Notes: generated by a model from the sequence alone, not told the origin. DNA of 64,000 bases from CALGDE01 sp964655355 (GCA_964655355.1 CAZZMD010000004.1:1-64000); one strand, 5' to 3'. Positions 43,820 through 53,538 are shown, counted from the first letter of the stretch. A program made the numbers and translations.

Positions 43820-45451
43820 ATGAACATCCACACGGTTGCCACCCAACCCTATCTCGACCAGAAGCCCGGCACCTCTGGTCTGCGCAAACAGGTTCCCGTC
43901 TTCCAGCAGCGCAACTACCTCGAAAATTTTGTTCAATCCATCTTCGACAGCCTGGACAATAAAGCCGGCAAAACCCTTGTCGTCGGTGGTGACGGTCGCT
44001 ACTTCAACCGAGAAGCCATCCAAATCATCCTGAAGATGGCAGCCGCCAACGGCTTCAACAAAACTCTCGTCGGTCAAGGCGGTATCCTCTCCACCCCCGC
44101 CGCGTCTAACCTTATTCGCAAAAACCAAGCCCTCGGCGGCATCATCCTCTCCGCCAGCCACAACCCCGGCGGTCCCGAAGGCGACTTCGGCGTGAAATAC
44201 AACACGGAAAACGGCGGACCGGCTCCCGAAAAAGTGACCAATGCAATTTATGCTCGCACCCAAAACATTGACGCTTATCAGATCCTAGAAGCGGACGATG
44301 TGGACCTGGATCAATTAGGGGCACTAACCCTGGGTGACATGGCGGTAGAAGTCATCGACTCCGTGACCGCCTATGCCGACCTGATGCAGGAGCTATTTGA
44401 CTTCAACGCCATCCGTGACTACATCGCTTCCGGCTCATCTCTAGCGGTGGATTCCATGCACGCGGTCACCGGCCCCTATGCCAGCAAAATTTTTGAAGGA
44501 ATGCTGGGCGCACCGGCGGGCACGGTTAAAAATGGCGTCCCCCTCGAAGATTTCGGCGGCGGCCACCCCGATCCCAACTTGGTCTATGCCCATGACCTGG
44601 TAGAAATCCTGTTTGGGGATAATCCGCCAGCATTTGGGGCCGCCTCCGACGGGGATGGCGATCGCAATATGATCCTGGGCGCAAACTTTTTTGTCACTCC
44701 CAGCGATAGTCTTGCGGTCCTAGCGGCCAATGCCACCTTGGTTCCCGGTTATAAAGATGGTTTGGCTGGAGTTGCTCGGTCCATGCCCACCAGCGCCGCC
44801 GTTGATCGCGTGGCCGAGAAACTCAATATTGGCTGCTACGAAACCCCCACCGGCTGGAAATTCTTCGGCAACCTGTTGGATGCGGGCAAAGCAACCCTTT
44901 GCGGCGAAGAAAGTTTTGGCACCGGCTCCAACCACGTCCGCGAGAAAGATGGTCTTTGGGCGGTCCTGTTCTGGCTCAATATTCTGGCGGTACGTAAACA
45001 ATCCGTCGCCGATATTGTCAAAGAACATTGGGCAGAATTCGGTCGCAATTACTATTCTCGCCATGATTATGAGGGGGTTGAGAGCGATCGCGCCCAAACC
45101 TTGATGGGCAATCTGCGAGACAAAGTCGCCACCCTGAAGGGCGAAACCTTCGGCAGCTACACCGTCGATTACGCCGACGACTTTAGTTATACCGACCCCG
45201 TCGACAACAGCATCAGCCAGAAACAGGGGATTCGCATCGGCTTCACCGACGGCTCTCGCGTCGTATTCCGCCTATCCGGCACCGGCACCCAAGGCGCAAC
45301 GCTACGGGTCTACCTGGAAAGCTATGAGGCCGACACCGCAAAACATGGCATTGAAACCCAAGACGCATTGGGTGAATTGATCCAGATTGCCGATGAAATT
45401 GCCCAAATCCAAACCCTAACCGGTCGCGATAAGCCCACCGTCATCACCTAA
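43820..45451 (+). CDS. pgm: Phosphoglucomutase (alpha-D-glucose-specific)
   Basis: Interconverts glucose-1-phosphate and glucose-6-phosphate for glycogen and sugar-nucleotide metabolism. 543 residues. Phosphoserine loop LSASHNPGGPEGDFGVKYN, metal loop DGDGDRNM, sugar-binding GEESFGTGSNHVREKDG and C-terminal phosphate site RLSGTGTQGATLRVYLE. The type matches eukaryote-like Pgm rather than ManB/GlmM mutases. A hairpin follows 35 bp after the stop. Confidence 0.96.
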   Translation: MNIHTVATQPYLDQKPGTSGLRKQVPVFQQRNYLENFVQSIFDSLDNKAGKTLVVGGDGRYFNREAIQIILKMAAANGFNKTLVGQGGILSTPAASNLIRKNQALGGIILSASHNPGGPEGDFGVKYNTENGGPAPEKVTNAIYARTQNIDAYQILEADDVDLDQLGALTLGDMAVEVIDSVTAYADLMQELFDFNAIRDYIASGSSLAVDSMHAVTGPYASKIFEGMLGAPAGTVKNGVPLEDFGGGHPDPNLVYAHDLVEILFGDNPPAFGAASDGDGDRNMILGANFFVTPSDSLAVLAANATLVPGYKDGLAGVARSMPTSAAVDRVAEKLNIGCYETPTGWKFFGNLLDAGKATLCGEESFGTGSNHVREKDGLWAVLFWLNILAVRKQSVADIVKEHWAEFGRNYYSRHDYEGVESDRAQTLMGNLRDKVATLKGETFGSYTVDYADDFSYTDPVDNSISQKQGIRIGFTDGSRVVFRLSGTGTQGATLRVYLESYEADTAKHGIETQDALGELIQIADEIAQIQTLTGRDKPTVIT

Positions 45452-45485
45452 CCCTTGTCATCTGGAAAATAATAAGTTCCAACAT

Positions 45486-45520
45486 TGAAGCTCCGGATCC
45501 CCTGGGAACTCGGAGCTTCA
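45486..45520. terminator. Hairpin after pgm
   Basis: TGAAGCTCCG (45486-45495) pairs perfectly with CGGAGCTTCA (45511-45520), 15-base loop. There is no T-run on the plus strand, so termination is probable but not certain. Confidence 0.6.
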
Positions 45521-45571
45521 GTGATCAGACAAGTTAGACAAGAAGATAATGCTAGAAGCTGCCCCCTCTCC

Positions 45572-46021
45572 ATGAATAAGAAAGTCAAGACGCTCTTTGC
45601 TGCCCTTCTAGGCACGGCGCTGATCATAATCCTAGGGCACGCGATCGCTGTCACCCCGTCCGTCGCCTCTACCCAGGCAACGGATCTCCCGAGCCCGTAT
45701 GTGGGCGTCTGGCGGGGGAGCGGTTCCCAGGGCAACGGCATTGAATGGTCGATCCTAATCGCACTAACCCCTGGTCCCCTGGGATCAACCATCGGGATGA
45801 TCGCCTATCCTTCGATCCCCTGCGGCGGAGAATTGTCCTTCCAAGGCAAATCAGATGACAGCGTTCAGCTCCGAGAAAGTCTGACCTACTTGGGGCCCTG
45901 TGTGGATCGGGGCCGAGTGTTACTGTCCCCAAAAGACGATCAGACCTTGGATTACCAGTGGCTCTATCCCAGCGGTCGCCTCGGAGGAGAGGGTAGCCTA
46001 AATCGCATTAGCCACAGTTGA
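45572..46021 (+). CDS. Small secreted protein, unknown
   Basis: 149 residues from ATG 45572 (MNKKVKTLFAALLGTALIII), a clear signal peptide with cleavage near SVASTQA. The mature part (~115 residues) begins PSPYVGVWRGSGSQGNGIEW and is rich in beta-type sequence, with two cysteines (PCGGELSF and GPCVDRG) that could form a disulfide. Sequence such as WRGSG, YPSIPCGGELSF and LSPKDDQTLDYQW suggests a lipocalin-like or bacterial secreted beta-barrel fold, but I do not recognise a family. A longer frame from 45485 runs over the pgm hairpin. Confidence 0.72.
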   Translation: MNKKVKTLFAALLGTALIIILGHAIAVTPSVASTQATDLPSPYVGVWRGSGSQGNGIEWSILIALTPGPLGSTIGMIAYPSIPCGGELSFQGKSDDSVQLRESLTYLGPCVDRGRVLLSPKDDQTLDYQWLYPSGRLGGEGSLNRISHS

Positions 46022-46161
46022 GACAGCCCCGCGATCGCCAGAAAAGAGCTGTCTGAAAAATATCCTTACAGCAAATCTTTACCCCCTAAACGTTGGGCGC
46101 ATTAAGGCGATGCTCTCCAAAGTCGTCAGCATGAAGAAATGTACTGGATACGTCAAACAAA

Positions 46162-46202
46162 ATCTTAAGTATAAGGTCTGGGGAAGGAAGCAGACTTAAG
46201 AT
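46162..46202. promoter_or_regulatory. Inverted repeat upstream of ZIP-like gene
   Basis: ATCTTAAGT (46162-46170) and ACTTAAGAT (46194-46202) are perfectly complementary across 23 bases, with an inner GTCTG/CAGAC pair. It lies 65 bp before the ATG at 46267 and could be an operator or a leader RNA hairpin. Confidence 0.5.
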
Positions 46203-46266
46203 CACAAAAAGTCGTGTATTGGCAGGATTTCAATCGCCGCAAAAATCATCATCAATCAAGCTTTAA

Positions 46267-47001
46267 ATGCTTTCAAACCCTGGTCTTCTATTAGCCATTG
46301 GACTTGCTTTAGTCCACGGGTTTTTGTCAAAATTTAATTTATTCTCCTTTTTGCCAGAGCATCGCTGGACGTCTTTCTCCGGTGGGGTCTCCATCGGTTA
46401 TGTCTTCCTAGAAATCTTTCCCGAACTGAGCAAAGCCCAACTTGAATTAGAACACTCTAAGTTGCCCTTTTTAGGTTACTTAGAAAGTCATGTGTATTTG
46501 CTCGCACTGGCCGGATTATTGGTGTTCTACGGACTTGATGTTCTAGCGCTCTTCTCCCGTCGACAAAACCGTGAGACGCCCCAACCCGTAGGAAAAAACT
46601 CCACCATCTTCTGGATTCACATCGCGGGCTTCGCCGGTCTTAACCTTGTATTTGGCTACCTCATTCAAGATATTGAGGGTCATTCTTTGCTGGAGTGTCT
46701 TATCTTTTTTGTGGCGGTTGCGCTCCATTTTTTCGTCATTGATCGCCACTTACGCCGTCACCAAAGTGCCAATTACGATAAAGCTGGTCGTTGGATATTG
46801 ACGGCCGCTATTTTGGTCGGGGCTGGGATTGGTCAATCCCTTAATTTAGAAGAGGCAGCGATCGCCATTGTGTGGTCATTTTTAGCAGGTAGCCTCATCT
46901 TGAATATTCTGGGTCATGAATTACCCGATGAGCACAAAAGTTGTTTTTGGTCCTTTTTGACTGGAGCAATTCTTTATTCTGGATTGATTCTGGCAACCTG
47001 A
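46267..47001 (+). CDS. Polytopic membrane protein, distantly ZIP-like
   Basis: 244 residues with about eight hydrophobic segments. Histidine and acidic residues sit within or beside helices (GGVSIGYVFLEIFPEL, VALHFFVIDRHLRRH, ILGHELPDEHKS), reminiscent of ZIP metal transporters, whose helices carry HNFxDG and HExPHE motifs. The match is partial, so metal transport is only a suggestion. The gene is visibly AT-richer than its neighbours. A palindrome lies upstream. Confidence 0.65.
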   Translation: MLSNPGLLLAIGLALVHGFLSKFNLFSFLPEHRWTSFSGGVSIGYVFLEIFPELSKAQLELEHSKLPFLGYLESHVYLLALAGLLVFYGLDVLALFSRRQNRETPQPVGKNSTIFWIHIAGFAGLNLVFGYLIQDIEGHSLLECLIFFVAVALHFFVIDRHLRRHQSANYDKAGRWILTAAILVGAGIGQSLNLEEAAIAIVWSFLAGSLILNILGHELPDEHKSCFWSFLTGAILYSGLILAT

Positions 47002-47041
47002 TAGTTTTTAATTCCCTAAGTTTTGAGTCCCCTAAGTTCTG

Positions 47042-48658
47042 ATGAACACAATTAAAATTGCTACGTGGAGTCAATTGAGCGATCGACAGCCAGTCGCCGC
47101 GATCGTTGAGAACGTTGATTTAGTCATTGTTCGGTTTGATAATGACCTCTCCGTTCTTTACGGCCGCTGTCAGCATCGGGGGGCATTAATGGCTGATGGT
47201 TATGTGGACGGGGATAACCTGATCTGTGGCGTCCATGACTGGGATTATCGGGTGGATACCGGCGTCAGTGCTTACAACAACAGTGAGGTCCTTCATAAGT
47301 TTCAGGCCTGGGTTGAGGCGGATACGGTTTATGTCGATGCCGATGAAATCGTGGCGTGGCGGCAGGAGAATCCCCAGGGGTATCAGCGGGATGCGTATCA
47401 GGGGCAATACGCCGATATTCATGGGACGACCGAAGAACCCCACACGCAATATATTCATCATCTCGCCACCCATGGTCTCTCAAAGGTGGGGCACCACGGC
47501 CCCGTTTCCGCGATGGGGGTGCCGGTACCGGAGCTACCGCGCTGGGATGATTTGCAGTTTATGACCGCCCAGCTGGCGCGGTTGCCCCAGTTGGATGAGG
47601 CGACGGTGGGAACGGAATTGGTGATTGGTCCCAAAGCTCGACAGCCGTTGAAACTGGACATCCCCATTTTTGTCTCGGATATGAGTTTTGGGGCCCTGTC
47701 GGAAGAGGCGAAGGTTGCCCTATCCAAAGGGGCAGAGCTGGCAGGGACGGGGATTTGTTCCGGAGAGGGGGGGATGTTGCCGGAGGAGCAGGCAGCTAAT
47801 AGCCGGTATTTTTATGAGCTGGCATCGGCACGGTTTGGCTTTTCTATGGAGAAGCTGATGCAAGTTCAAGCCTTTCATTTCAAGTGCGGGCAGGGGGCAA
47901 AAACCGGAACGGGGGGTCATTTGCCAGGGCATAAGGTGCAGGGAAAGATCGCAGAGGTTCGGGAGCTGAAGGAGGGGGAACCGGCGATTTCTCCCCCCCG
48001 GTTTCCTGACTGGGAATCCATCGATGATTTTCGTCAGTTTGCCGATGCGGTGCGCGATCGCACGGGGGGAATTCCCATCGGCGTCAAACTGTCGGCGCAG
48101 CATATCGAGCAGGATATTGAAGCTGCGCTGCATATTGGGGTGGATTACATTATTCTCGATGGGCGGGGCGGGGGTACGGGCGCTGCACCGCTGCTGTTCC
48201 GCGACAATATTTCCGTCCCAACGATCCCGGCTTTGGCGCGGGCACGGCGGTGCCTCGATCGCCGGGGGGCATCCCATGTGACGTTAATTGTGACCGGTGG
48301 ATTACGAACCCCAGCGGATTTTGCCAAGGCATTGGCGTTGGGGGCGGATGGGATCGCGGTTTCCAATGCAGCGATCCAGGCGATCGGCTGCTTGGGAATG
48401 CGGGCATGTCATACCAATAACTGCCCCGTCGGAATTGCCACCCAAAAGCAACATCTCCGCGATCGCCTAATTATCGATGCCGCCGCCGAACGACTCAATA
48501 ACTTTTTCCGCGCCTCCACCGAATTGATGCAAGTCCTAGCGCGAGCCTGTGGTCATACCCATCTAAACCAGTTTTGCCCCAATGACTTAACCACCTGGAA
48601 TCGGGATATGGCGTATCTCTCCGGCGTGGAATATGCCGGCGTTACTCCTTTGAATTAG
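47042..48658 (+). CDS. Rieske [2Fe-2S] domain fused to FMN-binding glutamate synthase-like domain
   Basis: 538 residues. Residues ~1-110 form a Rieske-type domain with ligands C43-x-H45 (GRCQHRG) and C62-x2-H65 (LICGVHDWDY). The rest is a glutamate-synthase central/FMN-like domain: VSDMSFGALSEEAKVALSKG, GICSGEGGMLPEE, KCGQGAKTGTGGHLPGHKV, GVKLSAQHIEQDIEAALHIG, ILDGRGGGTGAAP and a Cys cluster motif GCLGMRACHTNNCPVGIATQ (CX5CX4C) that binds [3Fe-4S] in GltB. There is no glutaminase domain. It is likely a redox FMN protein using an internal Rieske electron path; substrate unknown. Confidence 0.88.
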   Translation: MNTIKIATWSQLSDRQPVAAIVENVDLVIVRFDNDLSVLYGRCQHRGALMADGYVDGDNLICGVHDWDYRVDTGVSAYNNSEVLHKFQAWVEADTVYVDADEIVAWRQENPQGYQRDAYQGQYADIHGTTEEPHTQYIHHLATHGLSKVGHHGPVSAMGVPVPELPRWDDLQFMTAQLARLPQLDEATVGTELVIGPKARQPLKLDIPIFVSDMSFGALSEEAKVALSKGAELAGTGICSGEGGMLPEEQAANSRYFYELASARFGFSMEKLMQVQAFHFKCGQGAKTGTGGHLPGHKVQGKIAEVRELKEGEPAISPPRFPDWESIDDFRQFADAVRDRTGGIPIGVKLSAQHIEQDIEAALHIGVDYIILDGRGGGTGAAPLLFRDNISVPTIPALARARRCLDRRGASHVTLIVTGGLRTPADFAKALALGADGIAVSNAAIQAIGCLGMRACHTNNCPVGIATQKQHLRDRLIIDAAAERLNNFFRASTELMQVLARACGHTHLNQFCPNDLTTWNRDMAYLSGVEYAGVTPLN

Positions 48659-48721
48659 CCCTTGAATTAACCTTGTGACCAGTGCATCCATCGAAAGGTT
48701 TACAGATGAGGAGTGTTCAGA

Positions 48722-49255
48722 ATGGATGAGCCCCGATCGCGATCGCCCCAGTCCTCCCCCTTAATCATTCGCCCCGCCCAACCCCAGGATTACCCAGCGA
48801 TCGCCAGTATCTATAACGAAGCGATCGCCCACGGCGGCATCACCATGGATGATCGCCCCTACGATGGGGACGATATCCAAAAAAATGTCGACAAGATGGG
48901 CGATCGCGAAGCCCTAGTCGTGGGATGCATCGGCGATCGCGTCGTGGGCTGGGGCATCATTAAGCGCTATAGCGATCGCATTGGCTACCAAGTGTGCTGC
49001 GAAACCTCGATTTATCTCAGCTTCAGTGAAACAGGCAAAGGCTACGGGCACCTCATCCAACAAACACTCCTGACAAAAGTAGCAGCGCTCGGCTATCACC
49101 ACGTCGTCGCCAAAATCGGTGCCACTAACCACGGAAGCATTCGATTTCATGAACGATTTGGATTCACCTTAGTTGGCATTCAAAAAGAGATTGGCTGGAC
49201 CAATGGCGTTTGGCGTGATGTCGCTATCCTGCAATACATCGTCCCAGAACAGTAA
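48722..49255 (+). CDS. GNAT N-acetyltransferase (phosphinothricin-acetyltransferase-like)
   Basis: 177 residues from ATG 48722; GAGGAG lies about 8 bases upstream. Acetyl-CoA loop is in SFSETGKGYGHLIQQTLL, preceded by YQVCCETSIYLS. The block YPAIASIYNEAIAHGGITMDD at the start and GSIRFHERFGFTLVGIQKEIGWTNGVWRDVAILQY at the end are typical of the Pat/MnaT group that acetylates methionine sulfone or phosphinothricin-like amines. Natural substrate is not assignable. It sits 60 bp behind the Rieske-GltS gene. Confidence 0.88.
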   Translation: MDEPRSRSPQSSPLIIRPAQPQDYPAIASIYNEAIAHGGITMDDRPYDGDDIQKNVDKMGDREALVVGCIGDRVVGWGIIKRYSDRIGYQVCCETSIYLSFSETGKGYGHLIQQTLLTKVAALGYHHVVAKIGATNHGSIRFHERFGFTLVGIQKEIGWTNGVWRDVAILQYIVPEQ

Positions 49256-49280
49256 CCCCACGGCTCGAAAAAAGCCTCCA

Positions 49281-49319
49281 ACAAAAAAGGGAAGATAGCC
49301 CGGATTGAGCCATCTTCCC
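49281..49319 (-). terminator. Rho-independent terminator of chlH
   Basis: On the minus strand GGGAAGATGGC pairs with GCTATCTTCCC (one G-T pair) and is followed by TTTTTTG. It lies about 50 bp after the chlH stop and faces the convergent GNAT gene. Confidence 0.82.
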
Positions 49320-49370
49320 TAACATTCAGCCTGAGGTTTTCAGGAGCCTTTTGTACTCCAATTCAACCTC

Positions 49371-52300
49371 CTACTCAACCCCTTCAATGCGATCTTCAAC
49401 TTGCTGGTAAAGCTCCTGCAAGCGCTCTAGGTTTTCATCACTGGTTTCCCAATAGCCGCGGCCATTAGCTTCCAACAACGTCCCCAACATCCGACGGAAG
49501 GAGTGGGGATTCAAATCCATCAGCCGCTTCGCCATATCCTGGTCGGCAATAAAGGTGCTATTAGCATCCTCATATACCCAGTTGTCCACAGCACCCGCCG
49601 TAGCACTCCAGCCCATGGTGTTGTTCAACCGCTTCGCCACCTCGCGAACCCCCTCATAGCCGTGGGACAACATGCCCTCATACCACTTGGGATTCAACAG
49701 CTTCGTCCGAGCATCCAACCGCACCGTCTCCGACAGCGTCCGCACCTGAGCATTCGCCGTCGTAGTATCTGCCATATAAGCGCTGGGCTTCTTGCCGTCC
49801 TTACGCAGATTGGATACCACTTTGGTGGGGTCGGAATCGTAATAGTGAGACACGTCAGACAGGGAAATTTCCGACGAATCCAGGTTCTGGAACGTCACAT
49901 CCACGGTGGATAGGCTCTTCTCAAACACATCCCGGGACTGGTTCATTTCACCGGGATTATCAGAGGAGAACGCAAAGGACTTCCGGGACAGGAACATATC
50001 CTGCAAATCTTGCTCCTCTTCCCAGGTGCCATTCTCAACTGCCAAACCCACGTTGGTGGAGTAGGACCCCGATGCGTTGGTAAACACCCGAGTGGCAGCC
50101 TGACGCAGGTTAATCCCCAAATCGTCCGCCTGTTCCATGGCATGGGCGCGAACAAAATTCATCGCGGCGGGCTCATCGGCTTCGGCGGCCATCTTAATCG
50201 CCCGATCCAGCAACGCCATCTGATTCACAAATAGGTCGCGGAACACCCCGGAACAGGTCACCACCACATCAATCCGAGGACGCCCCAGCTCTTCCAGGGA
50301 AATCATCTCCAGCTTGTTAATCCGACCCAAGGCATCGGGCACGGGGCGCACCCCCACCAACCACAGGACCTGGGCCAGGGACTCACCATAGGTTTTGATA
50401 TTGTCCGTTCCCCACAGGGTGATGGCGATCGTTTCGGGGTATTTGCCCTCGTTCTCCTGACGCTGGCGCTCAATCAAACGATCCACAACCCCCTTCGCCG
50501 ACTTCACCGCCGCCGTGGTGGGAATCGACTGGGGATCCAGGGCATGCATATTCTTACCGGTGGGCAACACCTCAGGATTCCGCACCGGGTCACCGCCGGG
50601 ACCGGGCAGGATATATTCCCCATCCAAAGCCCGCAGCAAGGATTCCATTTCCTTATCGGCAATCACCTGCTCCAGGCAGAAGTCCACGTAGTTAAACAAC
50701 GGCTGCACCGCATCGGGATCCACATTGGGGAAACCAGCCTGACGCATGGCCCGCAGCCAGGGCTTCTTATCGCTCAAGGAGGCCAGGTAATCGAAATAGG
50801 GCTTGGCAAACGTCAGCCAGCTCCGGGTCCGCATAAACTCAACGAAATCGAAGGGCTCTTTGCGCATCAGACGACCATCGGCATCGGTGCGCATCTCAAC
50901 GGCGGCGGCAACGGCGGCACGGGTCGCCAAGGTGATGTCCTGCAACAGTTGTACGTCGTCTAGAACCCCCAGGTTGGCGTTCGTGTAAACCTCATCAATA
51001 TCGCGACCTTTGCTCCCCGCCAACAACCGAGGCAGCGCTTTGATGTCATCCTCGGGGCGGTCCAGGCTGGCAATATTCACCAGGGTTGCCACAGCTTCTG
51101 CGGCGGTGGGGGGACGACCGACGGTGTGCAGTCCACAGGGCAGCAAGCGGGACTCAATGTCCATCAGCTTGCGGTAGACCAGACCGATAAGGTTATCGCG
51201 TTCCTCAGGGGTGAGATCCTTGCCGTCTTTTTCGGGCAGGTCCACATCCTTATCCAGGTTGACCGCTTTGGCTTGCTCAATCACCGCGTCAACAATGGAC
51301 GGACCGCGACCGGTATCTTTGAGCGTTTGGTAGGAGCCCACTAGCTCGCCCAGTTCCTTGAGCCCTTTGTATAGACCGGCGTTTTCTGCGGGAGGGGTCA
51401 GGTAGGAAATGGTTTCGGCATAGCTACGGCGCTTGGCGATCGTCGCTTCGCTGGGGTTATTGGCGGCGTAGTAGTAGAGATTGGGGATGCTGCCAATCAG
51501 GCTATCGGGGTAGCATTCGCCGGACATGCCGATTTGCTTACCGGGCATAAACTCTAGGGAGCCGTGGGTTCCGAAGTGAAGGACGGCGTCGGCACCCCAG
51601 ATTTTCTCCAGGTAGGTGTAGTAAGCGGCGAAACCGTGGTGGGGGCTGGCGGATTTGGAGAACAGCAGCAACATCGGGTCGCCTTCATAGCCAAAGGTGG
51701 GCTGGACGCCGATAAAGACGTTGCCGAAGTGCTTGCCGTAGACCAGTAGGTTTTGACCGTCACTGTTGAGTTCGCCGGGTGCCGGTCCCCAGTTGTCTTC
51801 CAAGCGCTTGGCGTAGGGGGTCAGGGATTGATACTCCTTGACAGACATCTTGTAGGCGATGTTCAAGTCGGGGCTGGAATATTGCGCCTGGATGTCGTGG
51901 ATGACGGCTTCCATCAGGTCTCTGGGGGACTTGGGAATGTCGCCGACGTTGTAGCCTTCTGACTTCAGGGATTTTAGGGCTTCATAGATGGAGCCGAACA
52001 CATCGAGGTAGGCGGCGGTTCCCACGTTGCCTTTGTCAGGCGGGAAGCTGAAGACGGTGATGGCGACCTTTTTCTCGGTTTTGGTCTTGCGGCGTAGGTT
52101 GGCCCATTTGATGGCGCGCTCTGCCACGGCCTCAAGGCGGTCCTGTAGGGCGATCGCCTTACCGGTGTTGCCATCGCGCCCGGACATGACGATGGGTTCA
52201 ATCGCCCCGTCTAGCTCAGGAATAGCAATTTGTAGGGCCACCTGAATGGGGTGTAGGCCTAGCTCACTTTCCTGCCATTCTTCCGTGGTTTGGAACACCA

Positions 52301-53459
52301 GGGGCAGTGCCACCATGTAGGGACGGTTGAGGCGCTTCAGGGACGCGATCGCCCGGGGATGATCCTGGCGAGCCGGTCCGCCCACCAGGGCAAAACCGGT
52401 CAGGGAGACAACTGCGTCGACAATGGCATCGGGGTCGGGGGAATTGATGCCGAAGCCAGGACGGTAGAAGTATTCGTCCACGGGCTTGGAGAAGTCCAAA
52501 CCACCCGCGAAGACGGCCACAACGCGAGCCCCCTTAGCCTCAATTTCCTGGACCATTCCCACATAGTGAGCATCGTCGCCGGTGACCAGGTGGGTCCGCT
52601 GCAACACCAAACCCACGGTGGGGGCGTTGGGATTTTTCAGGGACTCGGGGGTCAAGGGAGAGTTGAGATACCACTCCATGTAGGACGCCACGTCGTCAAA
52701 CATTTTCGGCGCCAGCGGGTGCCAGATCCCCATATCCGGGAACACCACCGGGTCGTCGTACTTGAGTTCAACGGACTGACTAGGGTCCTCCCCCTTCTCC
52801 AACGCTTCCACTTGCTTATTGAAAACGTAGCGATCGCTCAGCATCAACAGGAAATTTTCCAGGTTCTCGGGGGAGCCGCCGAGCCAATACTGAAAGCTCA
52901 TCATAAAACTGCGGGCATCCTGCGCCTTATCCGAGGGCAGGTACTTCAAGACCGTGGGCAAGGTACGCAGCAGCTTCAGCATCGCCTCCTCGAAGCCCGC
53001 CGCGTCCTTCTGGCGGCGCTTTTTCATAAATTCGCCGATGACGCTCTTGGATTGCCCCAATTGCGCCATCGAAAATTTGCCCAACTTATTCAGACGCATC
53101 ACGTCGGGCATGGAGGGGAACACCACCGCCGCATCCAAGCGATCGCGGTTAGGCTTCACCGCCTCGACCACCTTCGCCGCCAAATCTTCAATGAAAATCA
53201 GCGAGGCGATAAAAATATTGGCTTCTGAAATATCCTGCTTGAACGCTTCATAGTTCTCAGGGTCCCGTAGCTCCTCAATGAGGTAACCGCTCAGCTCAAT
53301 CGCCACATCGGGGTTGTGAGAATTAATCGCCTTCGCCGCCGCCGTCAGGGCACTTTGATACTGCGCTTCCAGGACGATATAGACCACCTTGACCAGAGAC
53401 CGTCCGTTCAAATCATCGGGTTGTACGTGACGAATCGCAGGCTTGACGTAGGTGAACAT
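49371..53459 (-). CDS. chlH: Magnesium chelatase subunit H
   Basis: Porphyrin-binding catalytic subunit of ATP-dependent magnesium chelatase, inserting Mg2+ into protoporphyrin IX at the first committed step of chlorophyll synthesis. 1362 residues, consistent with cyanobacterial ChlH. The CobN/BchH domain is shown by GLVLQRTHLVTGDDAHYVGMV, HFGTHGSLEFMPGKQIGMSG, YPDSLIGSIPNLYYYAANNP and the metal-ligand-rich regions towards the C-terminus (ANGRGYWETSDEN). AAGGAG at 53469-53474 lies 9 bases before ATG 53459. chlD and chlI are not adjacent. The upstream genes rsmA and topA are on the same strand with only ~170 bp between, but a promoter candidate lies in that gap. Confidence 0.97.
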   Translation of the reverse strand: MFTYVKPAIRHVQPDDLNGRSLVKVVYIVLEAQYQSALTAAAKAINSHNPDVAIELSGYLIEELRDPENYEAFKQDISEANIFIASLIFIEDLAAKVVEAVKPNRDRLDAAVVFPSMPDVMRLNKLGKFSMAQLGQSKSVIGEFMKKRRQKDAAGFEEAMLKLLRTLPTVLKYLPSDKAQDARSFMMSFQYWLGGSPENLENFLLMLSDRYVFNKQVEALEKGEDPSQSVELKYDDPVVFPDMGIWHPLAPKMFDDVASYMEWYLNSPLTPESLKNPNAPTVGLVLQRTHLVTGDDAHYVGMVQEIEAKGARVVAVFAGGLDFSKPVDEYFYRPGFGINSPDPDAIVDAVVSLTGFALVGGPARQDHPRAIASLKRLNRPYMVALPLVFQTTEEWQESELGLHPIQVALQIAIPELDGAIEPIVMSGRDGNTGKAIALQDRLEAVAERAIKWANLRRKTKTEKKVAITVFSFPPDKGNVGTAAYLDVFGSIYEALKSLKSEGYNVGDIPKSPRDLMEAVIHDIQAQYSSPDLNIAYKMSVKEYQSLTPYAKRLEDNWGPAPGELNSDGQNLLVYGKHFGNVFIGVQPTFGYEGDPMLLLFSKSASPHHGFAAYYTYLEKIWGADAVLHFGTHGSLEFMPGKQIGMSGECYPDSLIGSIPNLYYYAANNPSEATIAKRRSYAETISYLTPPAENAGLYKGLKELGELVGSYQTLKDTGRGPSIVDAVIEQAKAVNLDKDVDLPEKDGKDLTPEERDNLIGLVYRKLMDIESRLLPCGLHTVGRPPTAAEAVATLVNIASLDRPEDDIKALPRLLAGSKGRDIDEVYTNANLGVLDDVQLLQDITLATRAAVAAAVEMRTDADGRLMRKEPFDFVEFMRTRSWLTFAKPYFDYLASLSDKKPWLRAMRQAGFPNVDPDAVQPLFNYVDFCLEQVIADKEMESLLRALDGEYILPGPGGDPVRNPEVLPTGKNMHALDPQSIPTTAAVKSAKGVVDRLIERQRQENEGKYPETIAITLWGTDNIKTYGESLAQVLWLVGVRPVPDALGRINKLEMISLEELGRPRIDVVVTCSGVFRDLFVNQMALLDRAIKMAAEADEPAAMNFVRAHAMEQADDLGINLRQAATRVFTNASGSYSTNVGLAVENGTWEEEQDLQDMFLSRKSFAFSSDNPGEMNQSRDVFEKSLSTVDVTFQNLDSSEISLSDVSHYYDSDPTKVVSNLRKDGKKPSAYMADTTTANAQVRTLSETVRLDARTKLLNPKWYEGMLSHGYEGVREVAKRLNNTMGWSATAGAVDNWVYEDANSTFIADQDMAKRLMDLNPHSFRRMLGTLLEANGRGYWETSDENLERLQELYQQVEDRIEGVE

Positions 53460-53510
53460 CCAGTTTCTCTCCTTAAAACGGGTGACGCTGCTGGCGTTTG
53501 AAGCTTCATC

Positions 53511-53538
53511 ATTTTACGCACTTCTACCCAATTGGAAA
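53511..53538 (-). promoter_or_regulatory. Candidate sigma-70-type promoter of chlH
   Basis: On the minus strand TTTCCA (53533-53538) and TAAAAT (53511-53516) are separated by 16 bases, with the -10 element about 52 bases before the chlH ATG. It is a weak match and only positional evidence. Confidence 0.35.

Noticed and set aside
52290..53228. 312-residue open frame on the plus strand opposite chlH
   Set aside because: It lies wholly within the conserved chlH coding sequence, has no recognisable domain and shows the composition of an antisense shadow.
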